Source of the DNA: Streptomyces sp. P9-A4
GTDB lineage: Bacteria; Actinomycetota; Actinomycetes; Streptomycetales; Streptomycetaceae
Length of the DNA stretch: 64,000 bases
NCBI RefSeq assembly: GCF_036634195.1
Contig: NZ_JAZIFY010000001.1
Span: 2,304,501-2,368,500, forward strand
Direction of reading: 5' to 3'
Positions 37,719-46,162 of the stretch are shown here, piece after piece. The translations under genes and the position numbers were made by a program. Below the pieces are notes generated by a model, which was not told where the DNA came from, searched no databases, and was given only the letters and a program-made list of their open reading frames with translations. Each line of letters starts with the position of its first letter. The first letter of the stretch is position 1.

Positions 37719-38279
37719 CTACCCGGGGAACGCGGACCGCGCCGCCGGAGCCTGGGCGGCGGGCGGTGCCGGATGGGGCTGGGGCGTGTCGACGCCCGTG
37801 GTGGCCGGCGGCGGGACCTGGTCCTGCCGGTTGGCGGCAGCACCCCGGTAGACGGCGCTGAAGGCGAGGGCGACCATGCCGACGCCCATGACGAGGGCGA
37901 GCAGCCAGGCGACGGGCCGGTGCCAGCGGGCGCTGCCCCGGTAGGGGCGCAGGGCGCCTCCGTGGCGGCCGTAGGGGCTGGCGTCGTCACCCACGTCGTC
38001 GGGCTCGTAGGTGAGGTCGGAGGTGTCGTGGAACTCCCCGTAGGGGTCGTCTTCGACGGGTCCGCCACCGGCGCGGGCGCGGGCCGCCTCGGCCTCGGCA
38101 CGGGCCTGGGCGGCGGCGAGCAGCCGCTCGACCGCGGTCGGCTCGTGCACGACCGCGGCCCGTACGAATTCCTCGTCGAACACCACGTCGGCGTAGACCT
38201 CGTCGGCGCCTCCGCGGTCGACAGAGTCCTCGGGGTCCCCGCCGTTCTGGAACGGCGTGCCCCCCACGTCGTCCGGCAC
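37719..38279 (-). CDS. SCO2584-type spore wall biosynthesis protein
   Basis: A 186-residue protein: cytoplasmic N-terminal region (motif DVVFDEEFVRAAVV, then an Ala/Glu-rich helix and acidic linker), one membrane helix (VAWLLALVMGVGMVALAFSAV, about 120-140) and a short Pro-rich outside tail. By order and sequence it matches SCO2584, which I recall as a partner of the streptomycete spore-wall synthesising complex (with MreB, Sfr/RodA and others). GTG start at 38279; a hairpin (38310-38339) separates it from proA. Confidence 0.7.
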   Translation of the reverse strand: MPDDVGGTPFQNGGDPEDSVDRGGADEVYADVVFDEEFVRAAVVHEPTAVERLLAAAQARAEAEAARARAGGGPVEDDPYGEFHDTSDLTYEPDDVGDDASPYGRHGGALRPYRGSARWHRPVAWLLALVMGVGMVALAFSAVYRGAAANRQDQVPPPATTGVDTPQPHPAPPAAQAPAARSAFPG

Positions 38280-38309
38280 GGTTTCAGAGTAGACCCGCGA
38301 GGTGGTTTT

Positions 38310-38339
38310 GGGCAGGGAGAGTGCGAACCCTCCCCGCCC
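38310..38339 (-). terminator. Hairpin downstream of proA
   Basis: GGGCAGGGAG (38310-38319) pairs with CTCCCCGCCC (38330-38339) with one A-C mismatch, between proA and the SCO2584-type gene. Confidence 0.45.
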
Positions 38340-38344
38340 GTACC

Positions 38345-38357
38345 GAAAGGAGGTGAT
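38345..38357 (+). other. GAAAGGAGGTGAT, full complement of the 16S rRNA tail
   Basis: On the plus strand a 13-base match to the ideal Shine-Dalgarno sequence, 8 bases before a GTG at 38366 that is antisense to proA. On the minus strand it is an anti-Shine-Dalgarno copy directly after the proA stop. Confidence 0.6.
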
Positions 38358-39640
38358 TACCGCACGTGACCGTCACCGGTGACGATGTACTTGGTCGAGG
38401 TCAGCTCCGGAAGGCCCATGGGGCCCCGGGCGTGCAGCTTCTGGGTGGAGATGCCGATCTCGGCGCCGAAGCCGAACTGTCCGCCGTCCGTGAAGCGGGT
38501 GGAGGCGTTCACGGCGACCGTGGTCGAGTCGACCAGCTGGGTGAAACGGCGGGCGGCGGCCTGGGAGGTGGTGACGATCGCCTCGGTGTGGCCGGAGGAC
38601 CACATCCGGATGTGCTCGACGGCCTTGTCGAGGGAGTCGACGACGGCGGCGGCGATGTCGTACGAGAGGTACTCGGTCTCCCAGTCCTCGGCGGTGGCCG
38701 GGACGACGGTGGCCTTGGAGCCCTCGGCGAGGGAGAGGACCCGCTCGTCGGCGTGGACGGTGACGCCGGCCTCCGCGAGGGCGTCGAGGGCCATGGGCAG
38801 GAAGGCCTCGGCGACGTCCCGGTGGACGAGGAGGGTCTCGGCGGCGTTGCAGACACTGACCCGGTGGGCCTTGGAGTTGATGAGGATGTCGACGGCCATG
38901 TCGAGGTCCGTCTGCGCGTCGACGTAGACGTGGCAGTTGCCGGTGCCGGTCTCGATGACGGGGACGGTGGACTCCTCGACGACCGTCCGGATCAGGGAGG
39001 CGCCGCCGCGCGGGATGAGGACGTCGACGAGGCCGCGGGCGCGCATCAGCTCGCGGACCGATTCGCGGGACTCGCCGGGGACCAGCTGGATGGCGTCGGC
39101 GGGGAGTCCGGCGCCGCCGATGGCGTCGCGCAGCACCTTCACCAGGGCGGCGTTGGAGGCGTACGCGGAGGACGAGCCGCGGAGCAGGACGGCGTTGCCG
39201 GACTTGAGGCAGAGGGCGGCGGCGTCGACGGTGACGTTGGGCCGGGCCTCGTAGATGATGCCGACGACGCCGAGCGGGACGCGGACCTGGCGCAGGTCGA
39301 TGCCGTTGGGGAGGGTGGAGCCCCGGACGACCTCGCCGACGGGGTCGGGCAGGGCGGCCACATGACGGACGTCGGCGGCGATGGCCCGGACGCGCTCGGG
39401 GGTGAGGGTGAGCCGGTCGATGACGGATTCGCTGGTCCCGGCCTCGCGGGCCTTGGCGATGTCCTCGGCGTTGGCCTCGACGATCTCGGCGGTACGGACT
39501 TCCAGGGCGTCCGCGATCGCCAGCAGGGCGTCGTCCTTGGCCGCGCGCGGGAGTGGCGCGATTTCGGCGGCGGCGCCACGGGCCCGGTAGGCGGCCCGGG
39601 TGACCGGGGACAGGTTGTCGAGGGGCGTGAGCGAGGTCAT
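38357..39640 (-). CDS. proA: Gamma-glutamyl phosphate reductase
   Basis: A 427-residue enzyme for the second step of proline synthesis: NADPH reduction of gamma-glutamyl phosphate to glutamate semialdehyde. Signatures [40 protein letters not shown] (catalytic Cys) and [17 protein letters not shown] are those of ProA. ATG at 39640; a longer frame to 39952 runs into the neighbouring gene. It is followed, counting in transcription order, after proB and a hypothetical gene on the same strand, consistent with a pro cluster. Confidence 0.96.
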   Translation of the reverse strand: MTSLTPLDNLSPVTRAAYRARGAAAEIAPLPRAAKDDALLAIADALEVRTAEIVEANAEDIAKAREAGTSESVIDRLTLTPERVRAIAADVRHVAALPDPVGEVVRGSTLPNGIDLRQVRVPLGVVGIIYEARPNVTVDAAALCLKSGNAVLLRGSSSAYASNAALVKVLRDAIGGAGLPADAIQLVPGESRESVRELMRARGLVDVLIPRGGASLIRTVVEESTVPVIETGTGNCHVYVDAQTDLDMAVDILINSKAHRVSVCNAAETLLVHRDVAEAFLPMALDALAEAGVTVHADERVLSLAEGSKATVVPATAEDWETEYLSYDIAAAVVDSLDKAVEHIRMWSSGHTEAIVTTSQAAARRFTQLVDSTTVAVNASTRFTDGGQFGFGAEIGISTQKLHARGPMGLPELTSTKYIVTGDGHVR

Positions 39641-39728
39641 GCCCGCAGGGTACTGGCACCCCTGCGGACATCCCTCACGTATCCCGCACTCCGAGACGTG
39701 CGCCGTCCGCTCCGTACGGGTGCACGCC

Positions 39729-40250
39729 TCAGTACGGGTGGACGCCGACCGGGGCCGCCGGCGGTGGGCCGTAGCCCTCCGCGATGCGCTGGTGGTAGGT
39801 CTCGCGGTCGATGACCTCCAGCCCGACGATCTCCCACGGCGGCAGCTTCGCGGTCTGCCGGTGCTCGCCCCACAGGCGCAGGGCGACGGCCGCCGCGTCG
39901 TGCAGGTCGCGGGCCTCCTCCCAGTACCGGATCTCGGCGTGGTCGTTGGCATAGCGGCTGGTCAGCAGGAAGGGGTGGTCGTGGGCCAGCTGTTCGAGCC
40001 CGCGTCGTACCTCCTTCAGCGGTGACTCCACTCCCGACACGCTGAGGGTGATGTGCCAGAGCTTGGACTCGGGCTGTTCCTTGGCCCGTGCCTCACGTGC
40101 CTCGCGCACCTCGCGTGTCTCCGTGCTGGGTTCGGTCTTCCTGTCCTCGAACCTGTCCCGTGCCTCGTCGAAGTCGGCTCCGGCCTCGACACTGGTCAGG
40201 GCGCGTTCGGCAGTCCCGCGGGGCGGTGCCCCAGGGCGCGCTCGTCTCAC
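39729..40250 (-). CDS. Hypothetical protein between proB and proA
   Basis: A 173-residue protein not recognised as a named family. The N-terminal 60 residues are charged (Arg/Glu rich, [13 protein letters not shown]); the rest has a mixed alpha-beta composition, [51 protein letters not shown] and [12 protein letters not shown]. No Cys, signal peptide or membrane segment. GTG start with GGAGG and good spacing. Conserved at this place in streptomycetes, so a real gene; function unknown. Confidence 0.7.
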   Translation of the reverse strand: MRRARPGAPPRGTAERALTSVEAGADFDEARDRFEDRKTEPSTETREVREAREARAKEQPESKLWHITLSVSGVESPLKEVRRGLEQLAHDHPFLLTSRYANDHAEIRYWEEARDLHDAAAVALRLWGEHRQTAKLPPWEIVGLEVIDRETYHQRIAEGYGPPPAAPVGVHPY

Positions 40251-40406
40251 CGGCGGCCTCCTGTGTGATGCGTGTGGTGCTGTACCCCCGCCTTGCTCTT
40301 ACCCCCGAGACAAAGTTGACCAGTCCGAGGCGGCACTTGGGGCGGTTTTAGTAAACGTCCCTTCCGGATGGCCGCACTTTCAGCCGTTTCGGGTGGGGCG
40401 CGGGGG

Positions 40407-41594
40407 TCAGCCGATGACGACCAGGTCGTCGCGGTGGACGACCTCGCGCTCGTACTCGGGCCCGATTTCCTTCGCGAGGGCGTGGGTGGAGCGCCCGAGC
40501 ATCCGGGGCAGCTCCTTGGCGTCGAAGTTGACGAGGCCGCGGGCGACGGCCCGGCCGGTGGTGTCGCGCAGCTCGACGGGGTCGCCGGCCACGAAGTCGC
40601 CCTCGACCGTGGCGATACCGGCGGCGAGCAGGGACTTCTTGCCGTCGACGACGGCTCGTACGGCTCCGTCGTCCAGGGTGAGGGAGCCCTGCGGGGTGGA
40701 GGCGTGGGCGAGCCAGAGGAGCCGGTCGGCGGAGCGGCGGCCGGTGCGGTGGAAGTACGTACCGGTGTCGCGGCCGGTGAGGGCGTCGGCGGCGCGGCTC
40801 GCGGAGGTGAGGACGACGGGGATGCCGGCGGCGGCGGCGATCCGGGCCGCCTCGACCTTGGTGACCATGCCGCCGGTGCCGACCCCGGCCTTGCCCGCCG
40901 AGCCGATCTCGACGTGGGCGATGTCCGCGGCGCCGGTGACCTGCGCGATCCTCGATGTGCCGGGCTTGGCCGGGTCCCCGTCGTAGAGCCCGTCGATGTC
41001 GGAGAGCAGCACGAGCAGGTCGGCGCGGACCAGGTGGGCGACGAGGGCGGCGAGCCGGTCGTTGTCGCCGAAGCGGATCTCGTCGGTGGCGACGGTGTCG
41101 TTCTCGTTGACGACGGGCAGCGCGCCCATCGCGAGGAGCTGGTCGAGGGTCCGGTAGGCGTTGCGGTAGTGGGCGCGCCTGCTGGTGTCGTCGGTGGTGA
41201 GGAGGACCTGTCCGACGCGGACGCCGTAGCGGGCGAAGGAGGCGGTGTAGCGGGCGACGAGCAGGCCCTGGCCGACGCTGGCGGCGGCCTGCTGGCGGGC
41301 CAGGTCCTTGGGGCGGCGGGTGAGGCCGAGCGGGGCGAGCCCCGCGGCGATGGCACCCGAGGAGACGAGGACGATCTCCTTCTCGCCGCCGCTGCGGACC
41401 TTGGCGAGGACGTCGACGAGGGCGTCGACGCGGTCGGCGTCGAGGCCTCCGGAGGCGGTGGTGAGCGAGGAGGAGCCGACCTTGACGACGATCCTGCGGG
41501 CCTCCGTCACGTACGGTCGCGCCACGCCCGCCCCTGCCGCCACCTGGGTCGTCATCTCCGTCGTCACGTGCGTCGCCACCTGCGTCGTCCTCAC
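40407..41594 (-). CDS. proB: Glutamate 5-kinase
   Basis: A 395-residue enzyme for the first step of proline synthesis (ATP-dependent phosphorylation of glutamate; feedback-inhibited by proline). Amino-acid-kinase fold with RIVVKVGSSSL, LVSSGAIAAG, VVNENDTVATDEIRFGDND and GTGGMVTKVEAA, then a C-terminal PUA domain (ALPRMLG-like region). ATG at 41594; one at 41555 (TTQVAAGAG) may be the real start because the first 13 codons repeat the same Thr/Val-rich pattern. Lies upstream of the hypothetical gene and proA. Confidence 0.95.
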   Translation of the reverse strand: MRTTQVATHVTTEMTTQVAAGAGVARPYVTEARRIVVKVGSSSLTTASGGLDADRVDALVDVLAKVRSGGEKEIVLVSSGAIAAGLAPLGLTRRPKDLARQQAAASVGQGLLVARYTASFARYGVRVGQVLLTTDDTSRRAHYRNAYRTLDQLLAMGALPVVNENDTVATDEIRFGDNDRLAALVAHLVRADLLVLLSDIDGLYDGDPAKPGTSRIAQVTGAADIAHVEIGSAGKAGVGTGGMVTKVEAARIAAAAGIPVVLTSASRAADALTGRDTGTYFHRTGRRSADRLLWLAHASTPQGSLTLDDGAVRAVVDGKKSLLAAGIATVEGDFVAGDPVELRDTTGRAVARGLVNFDAKELPRMLGRSTHALAKEIGPEYEREVVHRDDLVVIG

Positions 41595-41644
41595 TCGGCT
41601 GTCCTGCGTGCCGCGCGCTCCCGGGCCGCGGCTGCCAGGGCAAT

Positions 41645-42127
41645 CTACGCGAGCCGGGAGGGCCGCCGCTCGTCCGTTTCGCTCCCTGGACCGGAGTCGC
41701 CGGTATCCGGTCCGCCGTCATCCGGTCCGGCGCCGCGTGGCACCAGGATCCGCCGGGAGATCAGATACGTGAAGGGGATGGCGACGACGGCGGCGACGAG
41801 TGGCGCGATCCTGTCGTCCATTCCGGCCCAGGTGACGAGCACGTACAGACCGGCGCTCTGCACCAGGTAGTTGGTGACGTTGGTGAGCGGGAAGAGGGCG
41901 AACTTCTTCCAGGTCGGCCGGGTGCGGTAGGTGAAGTAGGTGTTGAGGAAGAAGGAGCCGACCATGCTGAGGACGAAGGCGAGGGAGTACGCGGCGAAGT
42001 ACGGCATCCAGGGGTGGAGCAGCAGGTAACAGCCGAAGAAAGTGCCGGTGTTGACCCCGCCGACCAGGGCGAAGCGGAATATCTGGGCGAGACGTCCGCG
42101 CCGGGTCGCGCCGGAGCCGGCGGCCAT
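41645..42127 (-). CDS. GtrA-family membrane protein
   Basis: A 160-residue protein with four membrane helices, typical of GtrA (FRFALVGGVNTGTFFGCYLLL, LSMVGSFFLNTYFTYRT, LVQSAGLYVLVTW, PLVAAVVAIPFTYLISRR). GtrA proteins are thought to flip polyprenyl-phosphate sugars or help the partner GT2. The stop of the upstream GtrB-like gene shares an A with its ATG (TGATG), so the two are coupled. The C-terminus is an unusually acidic tail (DDGGPDTGDSGPGSE). Confidence 0.85.
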   Translation of the reverse strand: MAAGSGATRRGRLAQIFRFALVGGVNTGTFFGCYLLLHPWMPYFAAYSLAFVLSMVGSFFLNTYFTYRTRPTWKKFALFPLTNVTNYLVQSAGLYVLVTWAGMDDRIAPLVAAVVAIPFTYLISRRILVPRGAGPDDGGPDTGDSGPGSETDERRPSRLA

Positions 42128-43122
42128 CAGCGCTCCCCCTCGGTGGCCACGACGCGGATGCGCTCGGCGGCGGCGCGTTCGGCGGCGCCCCGGCCGAAGG
42201 AGCGGTGGGTCTCCTTCACGAGGAAGTGCGGCCGGCGCTTGGTCTCGTAGTAGATGCGGCCGATGTACTCGCCGATCAGCCCCAGCATCACCATCTGCAC
42301 GCCCCCGAGGCCCACGATGATCGCGACCAGGGTGACGTAACCGGGGGCGGTGACGCCCTGGGTGACGGCGGCGGCGGTCACCCAGACGGCGTACAGCGCG
42401 GCGAGGCCGCTGAGCATCATCCCGAGCCAGAGGGCGATGCGCAGGGGGCGGTTGTTGAAGGAGATCAGCCCGTCCATGCCGTAGTTGAGCAGGGAACTGA
42501 ACTTCCACTTCGTCTCACCGCCCTCGCGTGCGGCGTTCTGGTAGTCGAAGGTGACGGTGTCGAAGCCGATCCAGGAGAACAGGCCCTTGGAGAAGCGGTT
42601 GTACTCGGGGAGCGAGAGCAGGGCGTCGACGGCGGGGCGGGACAGCAGCCGGAAGTCCCCGACGCCGTCGGTGAGTTCCACGTCGACCCAGCGGTTGACG
42701 CCCCGGTAGTACATCCGGCTGAGGGCGGAGCGGAGCTTCTTGTCGCCCTCGCGGGTGCGTCGCGCTATGACCTGGTCGTGGCCCTGGTGGTGGAGGTCGA
42801 GCATCCGCGCCAGGAGTTCCGGCGGGTGCTGGAGGTCGGCGTCCATGATGACCACGGCGTCGCCGGTGGACTTGCGCAGGCCGGCGAGCATGGCGGCCTC
42901 CTTGCCGAAGTTGCGGCTGAAGGAGGCGTACTGGGTGCGGTGCGGGTGCCGGGCGGCGATCTCGCGCAGCTTGCCCAGCGTTCCGTCGGAGCTGCCGTCG
43001 TCGACGTAGCAGATCTCGTAGCCGACGGGGAGCGTGTCGAGCACCTGGCGCATGCGCGCGTCGAAGCGGTCGACGACGTCCTCCTCGTTGAAGCAGGGGA
43101 CGACGACGGAAAGCCTGGTCAT
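42127..43122 (-). CDS. GT2 polyprenyl-phosphate glycosyltransferase, GtrB/DPMS-like
   Basis: A 331-residue enzyme. The N-terminal GT-A domain (LSVVVPCFNEEDVV, CYVDDGSSDGTLG, VIMDADLQHPPELL with the DxD) transfers a sugar from a nucleotide donor to polyprenyl phosphate; two C-terminal membrane helices and FLVKE-type ending match GtrB. With GtrA it would supply a lipid-linked sugar, probably glucose, for wall modification. Divergent from the membrane protein at 43353, across an AT-rich region. ATG at 43122. Confidence 0.88.
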   Translation of the reverse strand: MTRLSVVVPCFNEEDVVDRFDARMRQVLDTLPVGYEICYVDDGSSDGTLGKLREIAARHPHRTQYASFSRNFGKEAAMLAGLRKSTGDAVVIMDADLQHPPELLARMLDLHHQGHDQVIARRTREGDKKLRSALSRMYYRGVNRWVDVELTDGVGDFRLLSRPAVDALLSLPEYNRFSKGLFSWIGFDTVTFDYQNAAREGGETKWKFSSLLNYGMDGLISFNNRPLRIALWLGMMLSGLAALYAVWVTAAAVTQGVTAPGYVTLVAIIVGLGGVQMVMLGLIGEYIGRIYYETKRRPHFLVKETHRSFGRGAAERAAAERIRVVATEGER

Positions 43123-43274
43123 GGAACGGTCACTCCAGAGGGATGGGCGAGAGTACGTCCTGAGGGACCGCCACCGAACTCTCCTTCGAGCAGCGCGGCC
43201 AGGGTACGGAGCGGCGGTGACCGTCCGGCGTCGCCCGAGTGACCGACCCCGGTCGGCATGTCGTCCATGCAGCA

Positions 43275-43330
43275 AAGCATGAAGGGAAGATATTGATATA
43301 CGAGGCATTTTTAACCTTTTGTCACCCATA
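43275..43330. promoter_or_regulatory. AT-rich divergent promoter region
   Basis: A block around GATATTGATATACGAGGC and TTTTTAACCTTTTG stands out by AT content. It lies between divergent GtrB-like and DUF6056-like genes, and probably carries promoters for both, though no clear -35/-10 pair with canonical spacing is assigned. Confidence 0.4.
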
Positions 43331-43352
43331 GAGCCCCGTGGAGCGATGACCG

Positions 43353-44963
43353 GTGAGCAGGACGACCTTCTCGGAGCGTGGTGACGCACGAATGCCGGAC
43401 CACGGCGGCGGACGGAACGACGACGGCCGGGACGAGGACTCCGGGGGCGTTCTGCGGCGGGCACTCCCCCTGGTGGCGCTCGTCGTCGCCGCCGGCGCCG
43501 GGGCGCTGCTCGCGGTCGGAGCCTTCCTCGGGCTCTACGTACGCCCCACGTCGGACGACTGGTGCGCCCTCTGGAAGGCCCGCGACATGGGCGTCCTCGG
43601 CATCACCGGGGACTTCTACCGCACCCAGAACGGTCGGGTCACCAACGCCTTCCTGACCGGTCTGCTCTACTCCGACGACATGCGGGGGCCGAAGCTGATG
43701 CCCGCCTTCCTGGTGGTCGCGCTCTGCACGGGGCTGTTCTTCCTCGGCCGCGCGGCGCTGCGCGCGCTGCGCCCCGCCGCGGAACCGCCCGGCGGCCACC
43801 CCGCCCCGCCCCTCGTGCCGCTCGTCGCCGCCGCCGCGCTCCTCCCAGCGCTGCTGTTCTTCGCGGGCACCCGTAGCTACCAGGTACTCCTCTGGGCACC
43901 GGCGACCATCTCCCACACCCTGCCGAGCGTGATCGGCATCTGGGCCGTGCTCGGTGCCGTCCGGGCCGCGCGCAGCGGCCTGCGGTGGGCGAGGACCGCC
44001 GCCGTCGCGTCGGTGCTCCTGGTGGGGATGGCCGTCGGCATGCTGAGCGAACCGTTCACCCTGGTGGCCGGGCTGCTCGCGGCCACCGTCGCCGTGCTCT
44101 GTCTGCCCCGGCTCGGCTGGGCCGCGGACCGGTACGTGAGCACCTGGTGCGCGGCGGCCTGCCTCGGCCTCGCCACCGGCCTCACCCTGCTCTACACCTC
44201 CCCCGGCGCCCGGTGGCGGCGCACCCAGCACCCGCAGGACCCGCTGTCGGCGGCGGAGATCGGAGATACGTTCCACGACTGGCTGCGCCTCTGGCAGACG
44301 ATCGGCGGCCAGTGGGCGTACCTGGGGGCGGTCGCCGTCGGCGCGCTCCTCGGCCTGGCGCTGGCCGCCACCACCCCGAGGCGGGACACCGGCACCCGGC
44401 ACGGCCGGCAGGACACCCGCCCCCGCCGCCCGTCCCCCGGGCTGCCGCCCCGCAGGCTGTTCCTGGTGGCGGTGCTCCTTCCGGTGCCCCTGATCGCCCT
44501 GGCCTCGCTCGCCGTCGTCCTCGGACTGCGCAGCGGCTACGGGGACGCCGGCTGGACGTACGGCCGCGCCTGGACGAGCTTTCTCCTGCCGCTGCTGCTC
44601 GCCCTCTGCGCGTACGGCGCCTGGGGCGGGCACTCCCTCGCCCGCCGCCTGCGGGCACCCGGGCGGCCCGCCGGACGCGCGGCGGCGCTCGTGGCGGCCG
44701 GTGCGGTCGCCGTCGGGAGCGTGGCCGCCCTGGTGCAGCCGGTGTACACGCTGACGAAGGTCACGGTGGTGCGCAGCGTGGCCTGGGACCGCCAGAACAC
44801 CCGGATCAGGGCGGAGGTGGCGGCGGGCGCCCGGGACGTCGCGTACCGGCCGCTCCTCATCGGCGGCCTCAGCGAGCCGCTCTTCGCCTCCTCGTACGCG
44901 CGGGACTGGGTGGCGCAGTGCGCGGCCACGTACTACCGCGTGGACCGCATCCACCGGCCCTGA
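43353..44963 (+). CDS. Polytopic membrane protein, DUF6056-like
   Basis: A 536-residue protein with about ten hydrophobic segments. Early motif RPTSDDWCALWKARDMG with paired Asp residues and NGRVTNAFL resemble GT-C-type or DUF6056 proteins. The outer loop between helices lies around residues 270-320, and the C-terminus (RDWVAQCAATYYRVDRIHRP) is outside or cytoplasmic. No enzymatic function is certain; the setting between GtrA/GtrB and galE suggests a glycan role. GTG start at 43353; an ATG at 43392 is possible. Strong hairpin terminator follows. Confidence 0.65.
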   Translation: MSRTTFSERGDARMPDHGGGRNDDGRDEDSGGVLRRALPLVALVVAAGAGALLAVGAFLGLYVRPTSDDWCALWKARDMGVLGITGDFYRTQNGRVTNAFLTGLLYSDDMRGPKLMPAFLVVALCTGLFFLGRAALRALRPAAEPPGGHPAPPLVPLVAAAALLPALLFFAGTRSYQVLLWAPATISHTLPSVIGIWAVLGAVRAARSGLRWARTAAVASVLLVGMAVGMLSEPFTLVAGLLAATVAVLCLPRLGWAADRYVSTWCAAACLGLATGLTLLYTSPGARWRRTQHPQDPLSAAEIGDTFHDWLRLWQTIGGQWAYLGAVAVGALLGLALAATTPRRDTGTRHGRQDTRPRRPSPGLPPRRLFLVAVLLPVPLIALASLAVVLGLRSGYGDAGWTYGRAWTSFLLPLLLALCAYGAWGGHSLARRLRAPGRPAGRAAALVAAGAVAVGSVAALVQPVYTLTKVTVVRSVAWDRQNTRIRAEVAAGARDVAYRPLLIGGLSEPLFASSYARDWVAQCAATYYRVDRIHRP

Positions 44964-44970
44964 GCACACA

Positions 44971-45010
44971 TGAAGGCGGGGCGCCCCGAATCCGGGACGC
45001 CCCGCCTTCA
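44971..45010. terminator. Bidirectional terminator between DUF6056-like gene and galE
   Basis: TGAAGGCGGGGCG (44971-44983) pairs with CGCCCCGCCTTCA (44998-45010). It is followed by a short 8-bp repeat run (CGAGACCG, about 45011-45040). It serves both convergent genes. Confidence 0.75.
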
Positions 45011-45058
45011 CGAGAACCGCGAGACCGCGAGACCGCGAGAAACCTGGAAGAAGAACTG

Positions 45059-46051
45059 TCAGACGGTCGCGCCGACCGCCCTGTTCGCGCCCCAGCCCTC
45101 CCAGGCGGAGGTGATCATCGAGCGCACGTCGTGCTGCGCCTTCCAGCCGAGCGCCGTCTCGATGCGCTCCGCCGAGGCGACCACGCGGGCCGGGTCGCCC
45201 GGCCGGCGCGGGGTGACCAGGGGCTCGACGCTGTGCCCGGTGACCTCGTTGATCAGGTTCACCATCTCGCGCACCGACACACCCTCGCCGCGCCCGATGT
45301 TCAGGGTCAGCGTGGCCGTCTCGCCGGCCTCGCCCGCCGCCGCGAGCGCGCGGGCCGCCGCCAGGTGGGCGGAGGCGATGTCGGCGACGTGGATGTAGTC
45401 GCGGATGCAGGTGCCGTCCGGCGTCGGGTAGTCGTCGCCGAAGATACGGGGGGACTCGCCGGCGTCGAGCCGCTCGAAGACCATCGGCACCAGGTTGAAG
45501 ACACCGGTGTCGGCGAGCTCCGGCGCCGCCGCGCCCGCCACGTTGAAGTACCGCAGGCAGGCGGTGGACAGACCGTGGGCCTGGCCGACGGCGCGCGCCA
45601 TCCACTCGCCGACGAGCTTGGTCTCGCCGTACGGGCTGAGCGGCAGGCAGGCGGTGTCCTCGGTGACGAGGTCCACGTCGGGCATGCCGTACACGGAGGC
45701 GGAGGAGGAGAACAGGAAGCTCTTCACACCGGCCGAGGCCGCCGCGTCGAGGATCGTCTGCAGACCCGTCACGTTCTCGTGGTAGTAGTACAGCGGCTTC
45801 TCGACCGACTCGCCGACCTGCTTCTTGCCCGCGAGGTGGACGATGCCCGTGATCTCGTGCTCGCGCAGCACCCGGTCGAGGAACGCGCGGTCGAGGACCG
45901 TGCCCTCTTCGAGGACGACGCCCGCCGGGACGCGCGCCGGGTTGCCGGTGCTGAGGTCGTCGGCCACGACGACGCGCTCGCCGCCCTCGGTCATTGCTTT
46001 GACGACGTGGGAACCGATGTAACCGGCGCCGCCGGTGATGAGCCAGGTCAT
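45059..46051 (-). CDS. galE: UDP-glucose 4-epimerase
   Basis: A 330-residue short-chain dehydrogenase-fold epimerase that interconverts UDP-glucose and UDP-galactose. NAD-binding GxxGxxG is GGAGYIG (residues 7-13); the catalytic Tyr-Lys is YGETK, and FSSSASVYG supplies the Ser. NFNVAG-like YFNVAGA and DYIHVADIA are typical. Its placement in a glycosyltransferase block suggests it feeds a wall polymer rather than the gal operon. ATG at 46051. Confidence 0.93.
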   Translation of the reverse strand: MTWLITGGAGYIGSHVVKAMTEGGERVVVADDLSTGNPARVPAGVVLEEGTVLDRAFLDRVLREHEITGIVHLAGKKQVGESVEKPLYYYHENVTGLQTILDAAASAGVKSFLFSSSASVYGMPDVDLVTEDTACLPLSPYGETKLVGEWMARAVGQAHGLSTACLRYFNVAGAAAPELADTGVFNLVPMVFERLDAGESPRIFGDDYPTPDGTCIRDYIHVADIASAHLAAARALAAAGEAGETATLTLNIGRGEGVSVREMVNLINEVTGHSVEPLVTPRRPGDPARVVASAERIETALGWKAQHDVRSMITSAWEGWGANRAVGATV

Positions 46052-46106
46052 TCCGACAGTGTAGCCATGCCCTTCGGGCCCCGGCCGGGGCCGCCGGACG
46101 CGGAAG

Positions 46107-46136
46107 GCCCCGCCGGGAGAGGTCTCCCGGCGGGGC
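46107..46136. terminator. Terminator of the glycosyltransferase operon
   Basis: GCCCCGCCGGGAGA (46107-46120) pairs with TCTCCCGGCGGGGC (46123-46136), 14 bp, with TTTT on the plus strand beyond it. It lies between the GT4 gene and galE. Confidence 0.75.
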
Positions 46137-46162
46137 TTTTCCGTACCTGTGACGGGCAGGTC

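Noticed and set aside
38366..39814. 482-codon frame antisense to proA with a strong ribosome site
   Set aside because: Composition is that of a shadow; only the ribosome-site match was kept as a finding.
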